Assembly: GCF_000368965.1 (NCBI RefSeq)
Contig: NZ_KB849779.1
Location: 1 to 64,000, forward strand
Origin: Acinetobacter calcoaceticus DSM 30006 = CIP 81.8
GTDB taxonomy: Bacteria; Pseudomonadota; Gammaproteobacteria; Pseudomonadales; Moraxellaceae
Direction of reading: 5' to 3'
DNA length: 64,000 bases
Shown here: positions 1 through 8,829 of the stretch, in pieces
Layout of the letters: each line of letters begins with the position of its first letter
Position numbering within the stretch: position 1 is the first letter of the stretch
Made by a program: the position numbers and the translations under genes
Notes under the pieces: generated by a model
Database searches by the model: none
What the model was told of the DNA's origin: nothing
The model's input: the letters and a program-made list of their open reading frames with translations, nothing else

Positions 1-95
1 AATCAACTCAATTCCAAGTAACTGTTTTTCAACAAGTTTCTATCTGCATCACCGCCGATGGATGTGCATTATAGACTATTAAATTCCCTTGGCAA
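1..95 (-). repeat. rRNA operon upstream repeat, copy 1 (promoter end of an operon left of the window)
   Basis: These 95 bases are identical to 36008-36102, which lies upstream of the complete minus-strand rRNA operon in this window. The match starts at the very first base, so it probably continues to the left, and it stops at base 95, the outer edge of a -35 box. The natural reading is that another rRNA operon, also on the minus strand, ends its promoter region here and that its 16S gene lies outside the window. No coding sequence is visible between this copy and the first gene at 275. Confidence 0.9.
68..95 (-). promoter_or_regulatory. Promoter P1 of the neighbouring rRNA operon
   Basis: On the minus strand TTGCCA (90-95) and TATAAT (68-73) are separated by 16 bases, a near-consensus sigma-70 promoter firing leftwards out of the window. 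Upstream sequence (96 onward) differs from the second copy, so the UP-element region is not conserved between the two operons. Confidence 0.75.
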
Positions 96-274
96 GGGGT
101 ATTTCAGCCTTTTTCTTTTGAGTGCCGCTTTTTTCTACTATTTTGTGAAAAAAGTGAGGTATATGCTTTTTTTTAGGCATTTCAGTCAACGTTAGATGAG
201 ATATTAAACTTTTTTTACTTTATCAACTTCATGTAGAATAGATTATTCGTGCAATAGTTTGGCATTAACTCACC

Positions 275-778
275 ATGTGGCAGTTCGCTAAGAAAGTATT
301 TGTTTGCATACTTGTAGTGTTTGCTACGAGTGGGCCTTGTTATGCCAATTCAAAACATAACTTCTATGTGCTTACTTTATCTATTCTAAGCTACAGTAAG
401 TGGGAGAATGTAAATACTCCTACTCTTTGTGTTATTGATAATCCCTCCATTACATCTACCTTTCAATCTTATATCCAGCAAATGTCTTATAATTATCGTG
501 TTCAAACTGTAAACGCGAAAGATTTTGCACGGTCACATTGTCAGGCTGTTTATTTTTCTACTACTTCTCCACAGCAACAACAAAATCTTATTCAGAATTA
601 TCCTTATCGTTCTTTACTTTCTTTAAGCATCAATAATTCAGACTGTGAAATAGGAAGTATCTTTTGTTTATATAATCAAAATAATTACACTACCTTTAAA
701 GTTAACTTAGATGCTTTAAGTCACTCCAAAGTTCATATTGATCCGAGAGTATTGCTCTTGGCTAAGAATGCGGAGTAA
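275..778 (+). CDS. yfiR: YfiR-family periplasmic repressor of a diguanylate cyclase
   Basis: The 167-residue protein starts with a signal peptide (about residues 1-24, ending CYA) and has no further membrane segment, so it should be periplasmic. It carries exactly four mature cysteines, C52, C89, C124 and C131. The 37- and 7-residue spacings match the two disulfides known in Pseudomonas YfiR, the periplasmic inhibitor of the cyclase YfiN. It sits 5 bases ahead of a YfiN-like cyclase gene, followed by a YfiB-like lipoprotein gene, which is the yfiR-N-B order of Pseudomonas. Overall sequence similarity is weak by eye; the family call rests on cysteine spacing, localisation and context. Proposed role: redox- or envelope-stress-sensitive brake on c-di-GMP synthesis. 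Confidence 0.8.
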   Translation: MWQFAKKVFVCILVVFATSGPCYANSKHNFYVLTLSILSYSKWENVNTPTLCVIDNPSITSTFQSYIQQMSYNYRVQTVNAKDFARSHCQAVYFSTTSPQQQQNLIQNYPYRSLLSLSINNSDCEIGSIFCLYNQNNYTTFKVNLDALSHSKVHIDPRVLLLAKNAE

Positions 779-783
779 GGATT

Positions 784-2007
784 ATGATATCTAAGTTGTA
801 TCAGTCCACTTCATTGCATGCTTTATTTAGAAAGTCTCAATTTACGATTTTTGCAATTACTTTCTTTATTTGTTCTTTTACCTTTGTATCGATTTCTGTT
901 TTTACAATGGAAACCTATGCCAAGCAAAATTTACAATTGCTTAGCCACACTCTGCTAGAGCGTATTCAGCCAGCAGTTGTATTTAATGATAAAATTACGA
1001 TAGAGCAAATTTTGAATGAATATACGAATGATCATTCAATCCGTACTATTCATATTTATGATTCAGAACATCATTTAATTGCACAAAGTTTTAAATTATC
1101 AAGTCAGACTTCAATTTTAGAGGGTTGGTTTGATCATTGGTTTTTAAATGACCCGGTTCATCTTACAATTTACCACCACGAACAAAATGTAGGTGAATTA
1201 ACCCTTTTTGGTAGTTCAGAAAAAATATTGCAGTTCCTGAAAATGATTATGGTCGGACTCGCAATTGCGATGTTGTTTATTGTTTGCGCTTTGTGGTGGT
1301 CAGTAAACTTAACTTATCGTCAAATTATGCAGGCTATTTATCCACTTACTAATATTGCTCAAATTGTAAGTGATCAAAAAGCTTATAATCTTCGGTTCCC
1401 TTATAATCGAATTAAAGAATTTCAAGATTTAAATACTGTTTTTAATGAGTTACTTGAAGAAATTCAGATATGGGACAATCAATTACAAAAAGAAAATCGT
1501 AAATTGTCATTTCAGGCTCATCACGATCAGCTCACCTTATTACCTAATAGACATTATTTTTATCAAATTCTTTTAGATATGTTTGAAGATAAGGGATTTG
1601 ATAACAAATCTGCTTTATTATTTATAGATAACAATAACTTCAAAGCGATTAACGACCAGTTTGGACATTTGGCTGGAGATGAAGTTTTGAAAGAAATGGC
1701 GAATCGCTTGCAAACCCGTTTACGTCATCAAGATTTTATTGCGCGTTTAGGTGGCGACGAATTTGCTGTCATTTTGCATTCCATTAGTCATGCTGATCAT
1801 TTAATATCTATTGCTGAAAATTTACTCGAAAGCTGTAAAGAACCTTTGCATCTGAATGGTCAAACCATTTACTTCAGTTTTAGTGTGGGTATTGCTTTAT
1901 CACAATTTGCATCTAGCCCCGAAGATTTCATTATGCAAGCAGATCAGGCAATGTATAAGGCTAAAAATTCGGATGAACGCTGGTTTATCTATAAACCTGA
2001 AAATTAA
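784..2007 (+). CDS. yfiN: YfiN/TpbB-like membrane diguanylate cyclase
   Basis: The 407-residue inner-membrane enzyme makes c-di-GMP from two GTP. It has a first membrane helix at about 18-41, a periplasmic sensor region at about 42-150 (CHASE8-like in the family), a second helix at about 153-175, a HAMP-like linker to about 230 and a C-terminal GGDEF domain. The active site is intact (GGDEF at 323-327). An RxxD inhibitory site (R314-D317) lies five residues before it, the correct spacing for product feedback inhibition. The start has AAGGA six bases upstream. It is co-transcribed with yfiR and yfiB by position. In Pseudomonas YfiN activity drives exopolysaccharide and small-colony growth; that output here is inferred. 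Confidence 0.9.
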   Translation: MISKLYQSTSLHALFRKSQFTIFAITFFICSFTFVSISVFTMETYAKQNLQLLSHTLLERIQPAVVFNDKITIEQILNEYTNDHSIRTIHIYDSEHHLIAQSFKLSSQTSILEGWFDHWFLNDPVHLTIYHHEQNVGELTLFGSSEKILQFLKMIMVGLAIAMLFIVCALWWSVNLTYRQIMQAIYPLTNIAQIVSDQKAYNLRFPYNRIKEFQDLNTVFNELLEEIQIWDNQLQKENRKLSFQAHHDQLTLLPNRHYFYQILLDMFEDKGFDNKSALLFIDNNNFKAINDQFGHLAGDEVLKEMANRLQTRLRHQDFIARLGGDEFAVILHSISHADHLISIAENLLESCKEPLHLNGQTIYFSFSVGIALSQFASSPEDFIMQADQAMYKAKNSDERWFIYKPEN

Positions 2008-2021
2008 ATTTAGGCTAATCT

Positions 2022-2501
2022 ATGAATACAAGATCTTTAAAACTCTCCTTTATTGCATTGCTATGCATTACTCTTGCAGGGTGCCTGAGTTTTGGGCCAT
2101 TAAAATATCGTCAGGTAAAATTGCTCAAAAAAGAAGGTTTTGTGCTTACAAATGAAGGATGGACTTTAGGTTTACCAGAACGTTTGTTGTTTGACTTTAA
2201 TAATGCAGAGTTAAAACAGAGCCATGAAGCTGAGTTAGTGCGTCTAGCATCTCAATTGAATAAATATGATCTTAATAAATTGAAAATTGTTGGTCATACT
2301 GATGATGTTGGCGATGCTGCTTATAATCAAAAGCTGTCTGAAGAGCGCGCACAAAGTGTGGCAAACCTTTTCTTAGCTCGTGGGTTTAAGCAAGAAAATA
2401 TCTATGTGATTGGTCGAGGTTCAACACAGCCCTATGTTCCAAATACAACCAATGAAAATCGTGCGATTAACCGACGTGTTGCCATTGTTGTTATTCCATA
2501 A
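2022..2501 (+). CDS. yfiB: YfiB-like OmpA-family outer-membrane lipoprotein
   Basis: The 159-residue protein has a lipoprotein signal ending in a lipobox (LAGC, Cys21) and an OmpA C-terminal peptidoglycan-binding domain (about 50-155) with the conserved GHTDDVG, NQKLSEERA and NRRV motifs. The stretch W-x-LGL before the domain also occurs in E. coli YfiB. In the Pseudomonas system YfiB captures YfiR at the outer membrane and so releases YfiN. The gene follows yfiN by 14 bases and ends at a strong terminator, closing the three-gene operon. The alternative, a generic Pal-like lipoprotein, is less likely given its neighbours. Confidence 0.85.
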   Translation: MNTRSLKLSFIALLCITLAGCLSFGPLKYRQVKLLKKEGFVLTNEGWTLGLPERLLFDFNNAELKQSHEAELVRLASQLNKYDLNKLKIVGHTDDVGDAAYNQKLSEERAQSVANLFLARGFKQENIYVIGRGSTQPYVPNTTNENRAINRRVAIVVIP

Positions 2502-2513
2502 TTTTCAATTTAT

Positions 2514-2546
2514 AAAAAAGCCAATCCTCTGTGATTGGCTTTTTTA
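2514..2546. terminator. Bidirectional terminator between yfiB and the metallophosphoesterase gene
   Basis: A 9-bp perfect stem (2518-2526 with 2533-2541) with a 6-base loop is flanked by A and T runs, so it can end both converging transcripts. Confidence 0.85.
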
Positions 2547-2548
2547 TT

Positions 2549-3559
2549 TTAAACTAACTCAATAATATCAATTGTTGGCGGCACTCTAAAACGTAAAGGG
2601 ATGCCGACCATTCCTGTGCCAACTGTCACAAAAACATCGGCATGTTCGTGAGAGTAAAATCCACGTTTATGACCTAAAATTGACACTTTTTTCATAATAT
2701 AGGTGGTAAGCCATGGAAGCTCAACCTGCCCTCCATGTGTATGCCCAGATAACATTAATGATCGATTCGGCAATTTAGGTACCATGTCTACCGTATCTGG
2801 ATTATGGGAAAGAATTAACCAAGGCTTGTCTTGTGGTAAATCTGGCATCGAACGCATGTCGGTTTTTCCAGCCCAGAGATCACCAATACCAATCAAACGA
2901 AATTCTTCAAAATCAACTATTTTGCCTTCAATATCGACAACTTCATTATAAAACAAGGCATCTTTTAATAATTGTTGGATAGGTGGTCCTGGATATTGCT
3001 CATCATGGTTTCCAGGAACAGAGTAAACAGGTGCCTGAATTTCTTTTAAAACACTCAATTCTTGAATTAGTCTATTTTCCGGTTCATATGTCCAGTCACC
3101 CGCCACAACCACTAAATCAGGTTGCTGTTCATTTAATTTTTTAACTATTGTTTTTAGTTGGCGCTCATGCCCTGAAAATAAACCAATATGTAAATCAGCA
3201 ATTAACGCTACTTTTACCGGTTTATTAAAACTTCGATCTGGATTTAACCGATATTGATGTGTATCGACACGCACTAGATGAGGTTCAATAAATCGGGCAT
3301 AAATTAAAATGCCACTTAAGAAAAAGATGAAAATACCTTGATGAATTGAATAGTAACCAATCCAAGCAGCGTATAAATTAAAAAACCAGAGAGGAATAAG
3401 TAGATAAGAGAGATAAAATGCGAGTAAATGGACAAAAGCTTTAAATGGATGAATAGTCTCGGTTCGAGATTGATGAATCCAAGCTTCAGAAATCCCCCAT
3501 AAAGCAAGTATTGAAAATATAAAGTAAAAACAAAAAATAATTGAATTTGGATTCCACAT
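2549..3559 (-). CDS. Membrane-anchored metallophosphoesterase (YaeI/YkuE type)
   Basis: The 336-residue protein has three hydrophobic N-terminal segments (about 8-26, 43-62, 70-88) followed by a calcineurin-type phosphoesterase domain from about 115. Metal-binding motifs are all present: DLH (122-124), GDW (154-156), GNHD (183-186), a SHNPD segment and GHTHGG. Family members of this architecture include E. coli YaeI, a phosphodiesterase; the substrate here is not known and may be lipid-linked given the membrane anchor. It is transcribed alone, convergent with yfiB and divergent from the phospholipase D gene. Confidence 0.85.
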   Translation of the reverse strand: MWNPNSIIFCFYFIFSILALWGISEAWIHQSRTETIHPFKAFVHLLAFYLSYLLIPLWFFNLYAAWIGYYSIHQGIFIFFLSGILIYARFIEPHLVRVDTHQYRLNPDRSFNKPVKVALIADLHIGLFSGHERQLKTIVKKLNEQQPDLVVVAGDWTYEPENRLIQELSVLKEIQAPVYSVPGNHDEQYPGPPIQQLLKDALFYNEVVDIEGKIVDFEEFRLIGIGDLWAGKTDMRSMPDLPQDKPWLILSHNPDTVDMVPKLPNRSLMLSGHTHGGQVELPWLTTYIMKKVSILGHKRGFYSHEHADVFVTVGTGMVGIPLRFRVPPTIDIIELV

Positions 3560-3665
3560 TACGACTCTCGACTTATCTTATATTGATTGCTAGTAATCAA
3601 ATTCAATATTTATCTTTCAATATGCACGAATTATACTCTAGCTCACGTTATCGTATGTACTGATT

Positions 3666-5291
3666 ATGGCACAATCCTTTCATTCCAAACAGCTTCAAAC
3701 GAATCAACAAGCTAAAGGCTTTTTGATAAAAGCCTCTATAGTCCTATGTTCTAGTTTTGCTGTAGGTTTGACAGGATGTAGTACTCTGCCAAAACATGGT
3801 GTTGAGCCAGTACAATATGCAAAAGATATTGATACTTCTGAGACCTCACTTGCCAAACTGATTACTCCCTTACGTCAGCAAAACCCAAAACTAACGGGTT
3901 TTCACGTATTAAATGATCCGTTGGAGGCTCTAGCAGCCCGCCTAAGATTAATTGATAAAGCCGAAAAGACATTAGATTTACAATATTACATTTGGGACAA
4001 TGACAAGGTTGGTGCTTTAGCGTTACACGCGATTATTCGGGCAGCTGATCGCGGGGTAAAAGTCCGACTTCTTATTGATGACAATAATGCAAAAAAAATA
4101 GAAGGGATTTTGCTTGCCCTTTCTCAGCATAAAAATATTGAAGTTAAGCTTTTTAACCCCTACCGTTTTCGTAAATATCGCGCGATGGATATGGTTCTTG
4201 ATTTAAAACGTATCAATCGTCGTATGCACAATAAAAGTTTTATTGCCGACAATGAGGTTGCTCTTATTGGCGGACGAAACATGACAAATCAATATTACAA
4301 TGTAAGTGATAGTTATCAATTCTCTGATGTCGATGTGATGTTGGTGGGTGCTGCTGTTGATGATATTGTGAATTCGTTTGATGACTACTGGAATCATGAA
4401 TATGCATATTCAGTTCAAAGTATCGTAAGTCCAGAGCAACATCGTCTACGTTATGAAGGATTAAAAGAGCAACTCGAAGCTCACTACCAACAGGCGACAG
4501 TTCAAAACTTTCTAAACTTAACCGCAAAATCACATGCATTTGATGAATGGTTAAATCGCAATATTCAATTCGACTGGGTCAAAGCCGAAGTCGTAAAAGA
4601 CTCGCCTGATAAAATCAAATCAAAGGCTAAAAAAGAAGAACACCTTAATTTCCAGTTAATTAACCATCTAGAAAAACCGGAAAGTAATGTTGATTTAATT
4701 TCTGCTTATTTTATTCCTGAAAAGCAAGGCGCCAAAATTTTAAGTACTCTTGCCAAAGAAGGTGTTGAGGTTCGAGTCTTAACCAACTCATTTAAAGCAA
4801 ATGACGTTGCTGTCGTTCATGCCTTTTATGGAAAGTACCGTAAAGAACTGCTTAAAAACGGCGTACAACTTTATGAATTTTTACCGACACCAGATAAAAG
4901 AGATTTAAATAAAAATACAGATGAGCTAGCAACTAAAGCAAAAGTGAATATGAAAGGATTAAGCCGCTCAAGCTTGCATACTAAACTTATGGCTTTAGAT
5001 GAGCAGGTTTTTATTGGTTCATTTAATTTTGATCCACGTTCAGCTTATTTGAATACTGAAATTGGCGTAATTTTGGATAGTCCATCATTGGCTAAAACCA
5101 TTCACCACACGATGGATGAAAATTTAAACAAATTTGCTTATAAGCTAAAGCTCGACGCTAATAATCATATTTATTGGCAGCAAGAGACTTCACATGGTCC
5201 CTTAATTTATAAACAAGAACCCGAGATGAAATGGTGGCAAAAGGCAGGCATGAAGTTTCTTTCATGGCTGCCAATCGAAGGATTCATGTAA
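3666..5291 (+). CDS. Phospholipase D-family lipoprotein (ClsC-like cardiolipin synthase or secreted PLD)
   Basis: The 541-residue protein begins with a lipoprotein signal ending LTGC (Cys38), so the enzyme should be membrane-anchored outside the cytoplasm. Two complete HKD motifs are visible: H188-K190-D195, followed by a GGRN segment, and H438-K440-D445, followed by GSFNFD. Two HKD copies in one chain are the hallmark of bacterial PLD/cardiolipin synthases; the layout fits ClsC best. A. baumannii is reported to carry several PLD enzymes that contribute to virulence, and this could be one of them. The stop codon abuts the stop of the convergent acyltransferase gene, with no intergenic terminator seen. 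Confidence 0.88.
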   Translation: MAQSFHSKQLQTNQQAKGFLIKASIVLCSSFAVGLTGCSTLPKHGVEPVQYAKDIDTSETSLAKLITPLRQQNPKLTGFHVLNDPLEALAARLRLIDKAEKTLDLQYYIWDNDKVGALALHAIIRAADRGVKVRLLIDDNNAKKIEGILLALSQHKNIEVKLFNPYRFRKYRAMDMVLDLKRINRRMHNKSFIADNEVALIGGRNMTNQYYNVSDSYQFSDVDVMLVGAAVDDIVNSFDDYWNHEYAYSVQSIVSPEQHRLRYEGLKEQLEAHYQQATVQNFLNLTAKSHAFDEWLNRNIQFDWVKAEVVKDSPDKIKSKAKKEEHLNFQLINHLEKPESNVDLISAYFIPEKQGAKILSTLAKEGVEVRVLTNSFKANDVAVVHAFYGKYRKELLKNGVQLYEFLPTPDKRDLNKNTDELATKAKVNMKGLSRSSLHTKLMALDEQVFIGSFNFDPRSAYLNTEIGVILDSPSLAKTIHHTMDENLNKFAYKLKLDANNHIYWQQETSHGPLIYKQEPEMKWWQKAGMKFLSWLPIEGFM

Positions 5292-6101
5292 TTAATTTTT
5301 TGGCTTAAGTACTTTTTGATGTAGTTGAGCCAATCCTTCTACCATTTTTTCTTGAACTTCATTTGTTAAACTTTTCACATCATGCCCTTCCACAGAAATT
5401 GGTGGCAAAGTTAACAAATGAGCTGTTACTTTCGGCATTTCAAGTACGCGTTGAATATGTTCTGCAAAAGACATCTCACCAATGAATGGAGCAACTGTAT
5501 CTAATTGTCCATAACGGTTTACATAACAAATTAAACATACCTGTACTGGACGTTGAGCCTCAATAGCCGCCCCAAGTAAACGGCCATGTACTTTCTTAAC
5601 AGAATGTCCATCGGTGGTAGTCGCTTCAGGGAAAAATAGTACAGGAATATTTTGTTTTAAAAATTCGGTAATTTGCTCACGGATTCTAACGGAGTCCCCA
5701 GACCCACGCTTAATAAATAAAGTTCCACCACCTTTAGCTAAATTCCCGAAAATGGGCCAATTTTCAATTTCAGCTTTAGCAAGGAAGAAAACACGAGCCC
5801 CTGAACCTAAAACAGCAACATCTAGCCAGGAAATATGATTACTTACCCATAGGGCAGGTTCTCTAGGAATTGTTCCATGTACTTCTACATCTAAGTTAAA
5901 AACCTGACATAAACGGCGGCAAAAATATTGGACATAGCGTGTATTAACCGGATTATTAGGATCTTTATAAAGGCCATGTCGATAAACTAAATAAAAACCT
6001 TCACTAATTGCAGCCGTGGCAGAAGTGACTTTTTTTCCGTATAAACCTATTTTTGATAATTTCTTTAACGTTGAATTAACTATACTTTGCGTTTGAGCCA
6101 T
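5292..6101 (-). CDS. 1-acyl-sn-glycerol-3-phosphate acyltransferase family protein (PlsC-like)
   Basis: The 269-residue protein has the acyltransferase block I NH-x4-D (N88, H89, D94) and the substrate-binding FPEATT motif (157-162). It lacks long transmembrane helices beyond a hydrophobic N-terminal segment around 30-45. The family transfers an acyl chain to lysophosphatidic acid or related lysolipids at the inner membrane. It may act in phospholipid synthesis or in ornithine-lipid-type acylation; the motifs cannot separate these. It converges on the PLD gene with zero spacing, putting two phospholipid enzymes tail to tail. Confidence 0.85.
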   Translation of the reverse strand: MAQTQSIVNSTLKKLSKIGLYGKKVTSATAAISEGFYLVYRHGLYKDPNNPVNTRYVQYFCRRLCQVFNLDVEVHGTIPREPALWVSNHISWLDVAVLGSGARVFFLAKAEIENWPIFGNLAKGGGTLFIKRGSGDSVRIREQITEFLKQNIPVLFFPEATTTDGHSVKKVHGRLLGAAIEAQRPVQVCLICYVNRYGQLDTVAPFIGEMSFAEHIQRVLEMPKVTAHLLTLPPISVEGHDVKSLTNEVQEKMVEGLAQLHQKVLKPKN

Positions 6102-6316
6102 AAAATTTCACTAACGATCAATCATTGTTATACCCATCTCGAGCATTCTATACGTTTCAGAATAAACTTGCATTGATGATAGAGAACTGGAAATAAAATA
6201 AATTCAGACATCTCTAACTACATTTAACTAATCTAAAGGATAAGAACAAACGCTTTCCCCTTTTGCTTAAGTTTCATCTAGAATAAAGTTTTCCCATTTT
6301 CAGGATTTATAGCCAC

Positions 6317-7660
6317 GTGGAATATGTTGATCGGCATCAAGGCGGTGAACGCACAATTTTAGTGAGTGTTTCTGTACAATTATTAGATGATCTGGATGCC
6401 GAAGAGTTTGCTCTACTTGCACAGTCTGCTGGTGCAGATATCCTTGAACATATTAAGGTTCAGCGAAATAAACCCAATCCTAAATTTTTTATTGGTTCAG
6501 GAAAAGTCGAAGAAATTGCTGAGCGAGTTCAGGAACTAGAAGCAAGTCTGGTGATTTTTGACCATGCTTTATCACCCGCTCAAGAACGAAATTTAGAAAG
6601 AATATTAAAATGCCGAGTCATTGACCGTACTGGTTTAATTCTAGATATTTTTGCACTGCGTGCCCGTACGCATGAAGGTAAATTACAAGTCGAGCTTGCA
6701 CAGTTAAAGCATTTATCTACGCGTCTTATTCGCGGTTGGTCAGCAGACTTTGAGCAACAAAAAGGTGGTATTGGCTTACGTGGTCCTGGTGAAACACAAC
6801 TAGAAACAGACCGTCGCCTCATTCGTGTTCGGATTGCCCAATTAAAAGATAAATTAGAAAAAGTACATCAAACCCGTATTCAAGGACGTGCTGCAAGACA
6901 AAAGGCAGCCATTCCAACTGTGTCGCTAGTTGGTTATACCAATGCGGGCAAATCAACTCTATTTAATATTTTAGCGAAAAGTGATGTCTACGCAGCCGAC
7001 CAACTATTTGCAACACTCGATCCGACATTACGCCGTTTGGAATGGGATGGTATCGGCACAGTCGTGTTAGCAGATACGGTAGGCTTTGTACGAAACTTAC
7101 AACATGACTTAGTTGAATCATTCAAAGCAACACTTGAAGAAACACTTGAAGCCACCCTATTACTGCATGTGATAGATAGTAATAGCCATGACATGCTTGA
7201 TCAAATTGAAGCAGTTGAAAGTGTATTAAAAGAAATTGGTGCAGATGCTCCAGTACTTCGGGTATACAACAAAATTGACCTGAGTGGTGAAGAAGCCAAA
7301 ATCATTTATGCCGAGCCACATGTACCAGATCGAGTTTATGTTTCGGCTCATGCTGGCCTTGGTCTAGAATTACTTCAACAAGCAGTGCAAGAATGTTTAA
7401 TGGGTCAAATTCAACATTTTTCACTGATTCTTAAACCTGCTTATGGCAAATTGCGCACCCAACTTTATGCTTTAAATGTGATTCAGTCTGAACACTATGA
7501 TGATGCTGGCTTATTGCATATTGATGTACGTATTGCCCCACATAAATTAGAAAAGCTTATTCGCCAAGCAAAACTGCCCTTAGAGGAAATCTTGGGAGAA
7601 CGTGCTAGTCAATTTAGCCGTCCCTTGGAGGAGTTTGAAATCAAGGGTCAGATCAGTTAA
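6317..7660 (+). CDS. hflX: GTPase HflX, ribosome-rescue/splitting factor
   Basis: The 447-residue protein is close to E. coli HflX over its whole length, including the N-terminal HflX domain (FDHALSPAQ and RTGLILD stretches), the glycine-rich GGIGLRGPGE linker and the G domain. G1 is GYTNAGKST (206-214), G3 is DTVGF (253-257) and G4 is NKID near 315. HflX binds 50S subunits and splits stalled ribosomes after heat or antibiotic stress. The start codon is GTG. In E. coli it follows hfq; here hfq is not adjacent. The gene is followed at close range by the LrgA/LrgB-like pair, so these may be co-transcribed. Confidence 0.95.
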   Translation: MEYVDRHQGGERTILVSVSVQLLDDLDAEEFALLAQSAGADILEHIKVQRNKPNPKFFIGSGKVEEIAERVQELEASLVIFDHALSPAQERNLERILKCRVIDRTGLILDIFALRARTHEGKLQVELAQLKHLSTRLIRGWSADFEQQKGGIGLRGPGETQLETDRRLIRVRIAQLKDKLEKVHQTRIQGRAARQKAAIPTVSLVGYTNAGKSTLFNILAKSDVYAADQLFATLDPTLRRLEWDGIGTVVLADTVGFVRNLQHDLVESFKATLEETLEATLLLHVIDSNSHDMLDQIEAVESVLKEIGADAPVLRVYNKIDLSGEEAKIIYAEPHVPDRVYVSAHAGLGLELLQQAVQECLMGQIQHFSLILKPAYGKLRTQLYALNVIQSEHYDDAGLLHIDVRIAPHKLEKLIRQAKLPLEEILGERASQFSRPLEEFEIKGQIS

Positions 7661-7693
7661 AACTTGATAAGTAAACTTTTAGAGATAAAAAAT

Positions 7694-8065
7694 ATGGATA
7701 AGATCAAAAGTATAGACTGGACAGCATGGGTAGCAACTTTACTACTCATTATTGGTTTTCGTGAAGGCTCTGTCATCGTCATGCGTGCTTTTGGTCATCC
7801 AGAATTAGGTAATTTAGTCGGCTTAATCAGCTTACTCACTATTTTGATTATCTGGAGAAAGTTCAAGAAAATCCCTCTCCGGATAGTCGATACAAATAAT
7901 AAAATTATGAAAGAAAGTGGATTTGCTTTTTTACCCGTTTGTGCTGGCTCCTTAATTATGTTGGTGCATATGGGTAAAGAAATTCCACTATTCCTTTTTG
8001 TTTTAGTAGTCAGCACCCTTATACCTTTGTGGGTCTATGCAAAAATGGCAAAACGTTGGTTATAA
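7694..8065 (+). CDS. LrgA/CidA-like small membrane protein
   Basis: The predicted protein is 123 residues with three to four hydrophobic segments (about 9-20, 35-50, 73-88 and 95-112). I chose the ATG at 7694, which has an AGAG-type ribosome site, over an in-frame TTG at 7664. It is followed 10 bases later by a clear LrgB homologue, and the family pairs LrgA/CidA (holin-like) with LrgB/CidB. Sequence similarity to LrgA itself is modest by eye, so the name rests on size, topology and the partner. Members modulate murein hydrolase activity or export small metabolites such as pyruvate; which applies here is unknown. Confidence 0.6.
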   Translation: MDKIKSIDWTAWVATLLLIIGFREGSVIVMRAFGHPELGNLVGLISLLTILIIWRKFKKIPLRIVDTNNKIMKESGFAFLPVCAGSLIMLVHMGKEIPLFLFVLVVSTLIPLWVYAKMAKRWL

Positions 8066-8075
8066 GGAGAATAAA

Positions 8076-8750
8076 ATGTTTACTATTTTCTATGGTTTTT
8101 TAATCACATTAATTGGTTATCTGTGTGCAAAACCTTTAAACCGACGTTTTCCGCAAGTTCCACTTTTAGTTTTCGGCATGTTCATTGTCATTGCCTTACT
8201 TTCAGTTTTACAAGTCCCTTATGAACAATATCGTCTTTATGTGAATGAGTTATTTAGCCATTTATTGGGATATGTCACCGTAGCCTTAGCCATTCCTTTA
8301 GCTGCAATGCGTTACGATGACCTTCCAATTAAATCGGTTATTGGGATTTTATGTTTTGCAAGTATAAGTGCCGTTGCCCTACCTATGAGCCTCGCTTATT
8401 TGTTACATATGTCGGAACCTACTATTCTTGCATTTGCAACCCGTGCAGTAACTACCCCAATTGCCCTAAATATCGCAACGTTATTGCATGCTCCTGAAAC
8501 GCTGGTGACCCTTATTGTTATTTTATCTGGGGTTATTGGAGCGGCTTTTTCACCATTTTTACTCAAGCATATTCATGATGAAAGAGCATCAGGCTTAGCC
8601 TTAGGTTTAGCTGCGCATGCCATAGGAACAGCTCAAGCTTGGCAGCGCGGACCAGTTGCGGGTCGCTACGCTGCATTTGGTATGGCTTTGAATGGCGTAT
8701 TTACTGCAATTTGGCTACCTACATTAATGCTGTCACTCGGAACACCATAA
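8076..8750 (+). CDS. LrgB/CidB (YohK) family membrane protein
   Basis: The protein has 224 residues and about seven hydrophobic segments. It has the family signatures: an RAVTTPIAL motif in the middle and GLALGLAAHAIGTA near the C terminus. The ATG at 8076 is preceded by a strong AAGGAG site seven bases upstream, which decides against the longer open frame from 8037. It forms a two-gene unit with the LrgA-like gene. LrgB proteins are thought to act with LrgA in controlled autolysis or in glycolate/pyruvate transport; the cargo here cannot be read from sequence. Confidence 0.85.
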   Translation: MFTIFYGFLITLIGYLCAKPLNRRFPQVPLLVFGMFIVIALLSVLQVPYEQYRLYVNELFSHLLGYVTVALAIPLAAMRYDDLPIKSVIGILCFASISAVALPMSLAYLLHMSEPTILAFATRAVTTPIALNIATLLHAPETLVTLIVILSGVIGAAFSPFLLKHIHDERASGLALGLAAHAIGTAQAWQRGPVAGRYAAFGMALNGVFTAIWLPTLMLSLGTP

Positions 8751-8829
8751 TTAAGAAGCCTATTAAATAAACATTGAACGGTATATAAATTCGCAATAAG
8801 ATGACCTTTCAATGTTAAAAGGATTTTTA

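Noticed and set aside
96..274. Promoter for yfiR
   Set aside because: TTTACT (214-219) and TAGAAT (234-239) are only 14 bases apart; no better-spaced pair was seen.
8812..8829. ATG at 8812 as the start of the DUF2147 gene
   Set aside because: The AAAAGGA ribosome site lies downstream of it and fits the ATG at 8830; the signal peptide also starts there.
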